From positions 1 to 28,357 of the forward strand of contig NZ_LGED01000277.1 of NCBI RefSeq assembly GCF_001280085.1: 28,357 nucleotides of DNA, given 5' to 3'. The notes beneath the pieces were generated by a model. That model searched no databases. It worked only from the letters and a program-made list of their open reading frames with translations, and was not told the origin of the DNA. This document shows, piece after piece, positions 24,943 through 28,357 of this stretch. Source of the DNA: Saccharothrix sp. NRRL B-16348. Lineage in GTDB: Bacteria > Actinomycetota > Actinomycetes > Mycobacteriales > Pseudonocardiaceae. A program made the translations under genes and the position numbers. Every line of letters starts with the position of its first letter. Positions within the stretch are counted from its first letter, which is position 1.

Positions 24943-26204
24943 CCCGCGTCTCCGTTCGCCCGATGACCGCGCTGGAAGCGTCCGTGCGACGTCCAGGACG
25001 GACTGGCGGCGACCTCGACACGGACGCCGTCTCCCCACACGAGCTCGTAATCCAGGTCGGGATGGTGGTGGATGGCCGTGACCTCGGCGAGCACGCGACG
25101 TGCTGACAACCAGTCACCGGCGTCGTCCAGCACGTCGACAACGCCCACCGATTCCGAGTCCGCGAGCAACCGCTCCGCGATGATTCTGAGCTCCTCGACG
25201 TCATCGGCGACACCGGCCTCGGCCTCCGGTTCCGGCTCGACGTCGTCCGACCTGGGAGGCGGAAGCCTCGTCGTGCTGATCTGGCGTCCTGCTTCCACTG
25301 CCTCGATCAGCGTGTGCGGTGAGAACCACGGCGCGGGGGCGTCGAAGACGAACCGGTCGAGCACTGCGGCGAGCACTTCCGGGCTCGAGTCACGGCCGAA
25401 GGTGACCCACGCCTCCACCGGGAGAAGGCCTAACGCGCGAGTGGTGCCGGCTTGCGCGATCAGTCGGCCCGCCGCCGCGTCGATCGCATCCGCGTAGGCG
25501 GCGAGTGCGACCCGAAGCGCCGCGCAGTCGCGATCGAGTTCGGTCCACCTTCCCAACACCACGGCGTGGACGCCCTTAGCCTGGTCGATCAAGGACTCGT
25601 TGCCCCACAGGAGCTGGGCGTTGTTGCCGAGCGTCTCGGCCGTGCTACCCATGGCCAGAATGATCAGCTCATTACCCAGCAAGCGGAACACCTTAGTCAA
25701 CCGCCGCACGGAGGCCGCGCCGTCGGCCGCCGTGGCATTGGCGCTCTTGACGTTCAGGTGCTCCAAGGTCAGCAGCTGGTGCAGTTCCGACTGGCCGCCC
25801 TGTTCGGCCATGCGTCGTAAGAACAACAGCATCACATAGGGCGCGAACGCGGCCCGGTGGTAGCGCTCGTTCGGCCTGTCGTTAATCCGGCTGATCGCGC
25901 CGTACTCGCGCAACACGTCGAACCGCCGCCTCACCACCGGACCATCCCACCGTCGACACTCGGCGACAGCCTGCTCCGCCGTCAGTCCCTGGCTGCCCGC
26001 CTCGGCGAAGGCTTCCAAGATCGAATCGTCGACGTCGATCGTGGTGAGATCCAGGATCATCGCCCCTGCCTCGCGAGCCAGCACGGCGAACACCTGGCGA
26101 TAGACCCGCAGCACTGCGGCTTCGCCGGTGAGATCGTCAAAGGTCAGCTCTGGCGGGTCGGTCAACGCGCTCGCTCCTGCTTTCGAGATCAGTGTGGACA
26201 CCAT
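24939..26204 (-). CDS. Kleisin-like protein (MukF/JetA-like candidate), first gene of the SMC operon
   Basis: The protein has 421 residues from ATG 26204. The frame is open to 26348, but the extra 48 codons would run through the SOS box and look non-coding. No strong ribosome site is visible. Residues ~15-110 contain a winged-helix-like segment (LTAEQAVAECRRWDGPVVRR, then FDVLREYGAISRIND) and residues ~110-310 are helical. An acidic, proline-rich linker (EPEPEAEA) lies at ~322-330, and a C-terminal part includes DWLSARRVLAEVTAI and a strand pair (YELVWGDGVRVEV). A winged helix, helical middle, flexible linker and C-terminal small domain form the layout of MukF/JetA kleisins. This is architectural inference, as no kleisin signature can be confirmed by eye. 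Confidence 0.8.
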   Translation of the reverse strand: MVSTLISKAGASALTDPPELTFDDLTGEAAVLRVYRQVFAVLAREAGAMILDLTTIDVDDSILEAFAEAGSQGLTAEQAVAECRRWDGPVVRRRFDVLREYGAISRINDRPNERYHRAAFAPYVMLLFLRRMAEQGGQSELHQLLTLEHLNVKSANATAADGAASVRRLTKVFRLLGNELIILAMGSTAETLGNNAQLLWGNESLIDQAKGVHAVVLGRWTELDRDCAALRVALAAYADAIDAAAGRLIAQAGTTRALGLLPVEAWVTFGRDSSPEVLAAVLDRFVFDAPAPWFSPHTLIEAVEAGRQISTTRLPPPRSDDVEPEPEAEAGVADDVEELRIIAERLLADSESVGVVDVLDDAGDWLSARRVLAEVTAIHHHPDLDYELVWGDGVRVEVAASPSWTSHGRFQRGHRANGDAG

Positions 26205-26301
26205 TCCGCTCGCGCACCTGACGCCGGCGCGGTGTCCCCGGCTGAGGCGCCAGTCGGTCGTCGCGCGATGGACTGTAGGCACGTAGTCGAAAAAACGGTA
26301 T

Positions 26302-26319
26302 CTCGAACAAATGTTCGAG
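26302..26319 (-). promoter_or_regulatory. LexA/SOS box upstream of the SMC operon
   Basis: CTCGAACAAATGTTCGAG is a perfect palindrome with 8-base arms around a 2-base centre. It contains TCGAAC-N4-GTTCGA, the established LexA operator of mycobacteria and other actinobacteria. It lies 97 bases upstream of the first start codon of the minus-strand operon. A TACCGT -10-like hexamer on the minus strand sits just downstream (26295-26300), so LexA would block the promoter. No plus-strand gene starts nearby, so the operon is the likely target. Confidence 0.85.
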
Positions 26320-26714
26320 TAACTGCACGTGTCCACGTCGTGGGCCATTCGAGTTGTGCATCGACCGCCCGCTGCTCCGAAAGGTGTTGATCAAACGTGC
26401 TCGGAGTTTGGCCCGTTGTCGGAGTAGATCCAGGGCTTGGGCGATGAGGTGGCGTGCTGCTCCAGCCGACTGGGCCAGCGCGAGGTAGTGCTCCCGCGTG
26501 TGTCGCACTCCGCTTCCGTCAGTCGGACGTTGCCGAACGTTGGCCCGGTGCGGCGCCGCGCCGGGTCTTCTGAAGTCGGGGTCTTGTGTGGAGGCCAGTG
26601 GCGGCGGCGTTCCCGCCTGTCGGTAGGTGATGTTGGTACGTACCGCCGCCCTGGCCGGACGCCGGGGAGGGCACCACCCTGCGCGAGATCGTTCTGCGGA
26701 GGGCCGGACGCCGG

Positions 26715-26810
26715 GCGGGAGTACCAAAGGATGGGAACAGGACTGACCAGCGGTTTTGTACCGGCAGCCTAGTGGTGGAGTCATCGTTCGGCCTAGCCGC
26801 GCCCGAGTAG
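26715..26810 (+). repeat. Direct repeat B, coding-like C-terminal fragment
   Basis: This is the partner of the repeat at 17935-18030, with the same frame and length, ending in TAG at 26808. Upstream, the frame remains protein-like (WYVPPPWPDAGEGTTLREIV, then LRRAGRRAG) back to a TGA at 26628, but has no start codon. It therefore looks like the 3' end of a truncated gene. The recombinase remnant follows directly. Confidence 0.6.
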
Positions 26811-27046
26811 CACCTGGGGACGGGTCGCTCGGACCCGTCCCCGCGCGGCTGGCCGAGATCGCGCGCAATCTCGGGGTCCGGATCGCCGAGGCCCGCGCCA
26901 ACGGATGGCTCGGTGAGGTCCAAGGGCTCCAGACCAGCCTGGACCAGGCCCGCGAGAAGTTGGTCGCTCTCGACCGACTCGCCCGCACGGCGCGCGGTGG
27001 ACCGGTGGCGATCGGGATGCCGGTCATCCCGCCAGTCCTTGGGTGA
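26811..27046 (+). pseudogene. C-terminal remnant of an actinobacterial recombinase/integrase
   Basis: The frame is open from about 26756 to TGA 27044-27046. From about 26845 it reads ARLAEIARNLGVRIAEARAN and then GWLGEVQGLQTSLDQAREKL, followed by GPVAIGMPVI. This coiled-coil ending is one I associate with a family of actinobacterial site-specific recombinase-like proteins. There is no start codon, no ribosome site and no catalytic domain, so only the tail survives. It sits between repeat B and an IS element. The family link is from memory of similar tails and is tentative. Confidence 0.5.
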
Positions 27047-27169
27047 GCAGGTCTGAGGGCTCGCTCGGAGTAGCAACCGGGTCGATGTGCCGTGCTGGCT
27101 CCGAGCGGGGCCAGATGCGTCCGCGCCCGAGTTCGATCAGCCCCCAGGTCGAGCGGGTCGATCCACAGT

Positions 27170-27334
27170 TCATCGCGACCCCGCGAGCCCGAGCCCTCCG
27201 ACGACGACCAGCACCGCGATCACCAAGAGCACGACCGCCAGCCGGAAGACTGGCCCCCACCCGGCCATCACGACCGTCCGCACCAGCTCGATCAGCTTGC
27301 CCACCACTTCGCCGAGCACCTCCACGACCTTCAT
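27170..27334 (-). CDS. Small single-pass membrane protein, unknown function
   Basis: The protein has 54 residues. ATG at 27334 is preceded by a strong GGAGGGG ribosome site. It begins MKVVEVLGEVVGKLIELVRT, an amphipathic helix, then one membrane helix (WGPVFRLAVVLLVIAVLVVV) and a short GLGLAGSR end. A longer reading to 27472 exists but adds non-coding-looking sequence and bypasses the ribosome site. Such mini-membrane proteins are common cargo of actinobacterial integrative elements. No function can be assigned. Confidence 0.55.
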   Translation of the reverse strand: MKVVEVLGEVVGKLIELVRTVVMAGWGPVFRLAVVLLVIAVLVVVGGLGLAGSR

Positions 27335-27549
27335 GTCCCCTCCGTTTCCGGCACCGATGTGCCTTTCCTCAAGGAGACCGCCTGCACCCAGGCCACGAGG
27401 TCGTTGTGCGACGCTCGCGCGCTCAGTTGCGATAGATTGCGATGAGAGCCGCTGGCGCACGACGATCAGCACGACGGGCAGGAGCGCATGGGGAGGTTGG
27501 CGTTCCCGAACATCCCGGAGGGACCGCTGCGCGCACTGCTAGTGGCTTG

Positions 27550-28357
27550 TCACGCAGCCTTGGCCGGGTAATGGGTCCAGGTGCGGATGGGTGAGTCGGT
27601 GGCGAAGCCGGTCTTGGGCTGGGCGCGGGCGTTGCGCCAGCGGATGAACGAGCCGATGGCGGCGTTCTGTTCGGCGTGGGTGAGGTGGTCGGTGCCGTTG
27701 AGGGCGAAGTAGCGCAGGGCGGCGAACTCGGCCTCGATCCAGTTCAACCAGGAGCTGTAGGTGGGCAGGAACACCAGTTCGGCGTCGTTGTCGGCGGCCC
27801 ACTCGCGGACGTCGGGGTGTCGGTGTGGGGAGAAGTTGTCCATGACCAGGTGGAGCCGCTGACCGGGCCACCGGGCGCGCAGGGCCTTGAGCAGGTCGAG
27901 GAACTCGCGGTGGCGTTTGCGGCGTCGGATCCGGTAGTGGATCTTCCCGGTGGTGAGGTCGAGTGCGGCGAGCATGTGCATCACGCCGTGGTGGCGGTTG
28001 TAGGTGGCCCGTAATCGGCGCGGCGACCCGGCGGGTCGCCAGGCTTTGCCCTTGCGCGGCATCAGGTTCAGCGGCCCGAACTCGTCGACGCAGATCACCC
28101 TGCCGTCGGCGGGCGGGTGGTCGTAGAGGTCGAGGATCCGGTGCATCTTCGCGAGGAAGTCCGGGTCGGTGGAGGCCTTCCAGGTGGTGGTGGCCTGCCA
28201 GGAGACCCCGGCGTCGCGCAGGATGCGCCGCAGCGTCTCCCGACTGATCGCGGCGACGGTGCCGCGGTCGAGCAGATGGTCGCGCAGCTTGGACAACGAC
28301 CAGGTGGAGAACGCGGTGATGCCCCAGTCGGCGGGCGCAGTGCGGGCGATCAGGCAG
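27550..28357 (-). mobile_element. IS630-type transposase, N-terminus beyond right edge
   Basis: The frame is open from the right edge to the stop at 27550-27552. Visible parts are a helix-turn-helix end (AISRETLRRILRDAGVSWQA) and a DDE domain: ICVDEFGPLNL (first Asp), LHLVMDNFSPH (second Asp), and TYSSWLNWIEAEFAAL (Glu). It also has the NRHHGVMHMLAALDL strand typical of IS630/Tc1-mariner-like transposases. Beyond the stop, the left IS end probably lies at the TA dinucleotide 27540-27541, since this family targets TA. The right end and terminal repeat partner are outside the window, so completeness cannot be judged. Confidence 0.88.

Noticed and set aside
26205..26348. 48-residue N-terminal extension of the kleisin-like gene
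   Set aside because: It would place the SOS box and the -10-like element inside coding sequence, and the added residues look random.
26137..27027. 296-codon minus-strand frame across repeat B and the recombinase remnant
   Set aside because: Arg/Ala/Pro-rich composition without motifs; the plus-strand frames there show conserved protein-like tails.

Overview
The window is high-GC actinomycete DNA, probably from a member of the Pseudonocardiaceae or a close relative. The signs are G/C-dominated third codon positions, frequent GTG starts, an SsgA-family sporulation regulator, an actinobacterial PGPGW membrane protein, and a Gly-Cys-Val tRNA cluster. The genus cannot be fixed from sequence alone.

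Layout, left to right. (1) 1-10015: a secreted LamG/DNRLRE-type protein (cut by the left edge) is followed 40 bases later by a ~2270-residue secreted Rhs/YD-repeat protein. The Rhs protein ends in a Hint autoprotease and a C-terminal deaminase-like toxin tip. Overlapping its stop codon is a SUKH-3-like gene, the expected immunity partner, so this is a polymorphic toxin-immunity locus. (2) 10016-12470: a decayed stretch, then an excisionase-like gene and a tyrosine integrase ending 18 bases from the 3' end of tRNA-Val(GAC). (3) 12488-15561: backbone with three tRNA genes, the ssg gene, a sigma/anti-sigma pair that looks inactivated by frameshifts, an intact PGPGW membrane protein, and tRNA-Val(CAC). 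(4) 15562-17484: a second integrase/excisionase pair at the 3' end of tRNA-Val(CAC), then a tRNA 3'-half relic with its terminator. (5) 17485-26810: a six-gene minus-strand operon between two diverged 96-base direct repeats. (6) 26811-28357: a recombinase remnant, a small membrane protein, and an IS630-type transposase cut by the right edge.

The most interesting unit is the operon at 26204-18079. In order it encodes a kleisin-like protein, two small proteins (one with a winged-helix look), a 1049-residue SMC-like ATPase, a Ser/Thr kinase with a novel N-terminal half, and a 352-residue protein with a conserved charged C-terminal core that may be an effector. The first five genes are fused by 4-base overlaps or an 8-base gap. 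Upstream of the first gene lies a perfect actinobacterial LexA/SOS operator. The gene order resembles MukBEF/Wadjet SMC-kleisin-KITE systems, but no JetD-like gene is visible, and a kinase and an unknown protein take its place. I infer a DNA-damage-inducible, probably anti-plasmid or anti-phage system carried on mobile DNA. That function is inference from layout and motifs, not from database searches.
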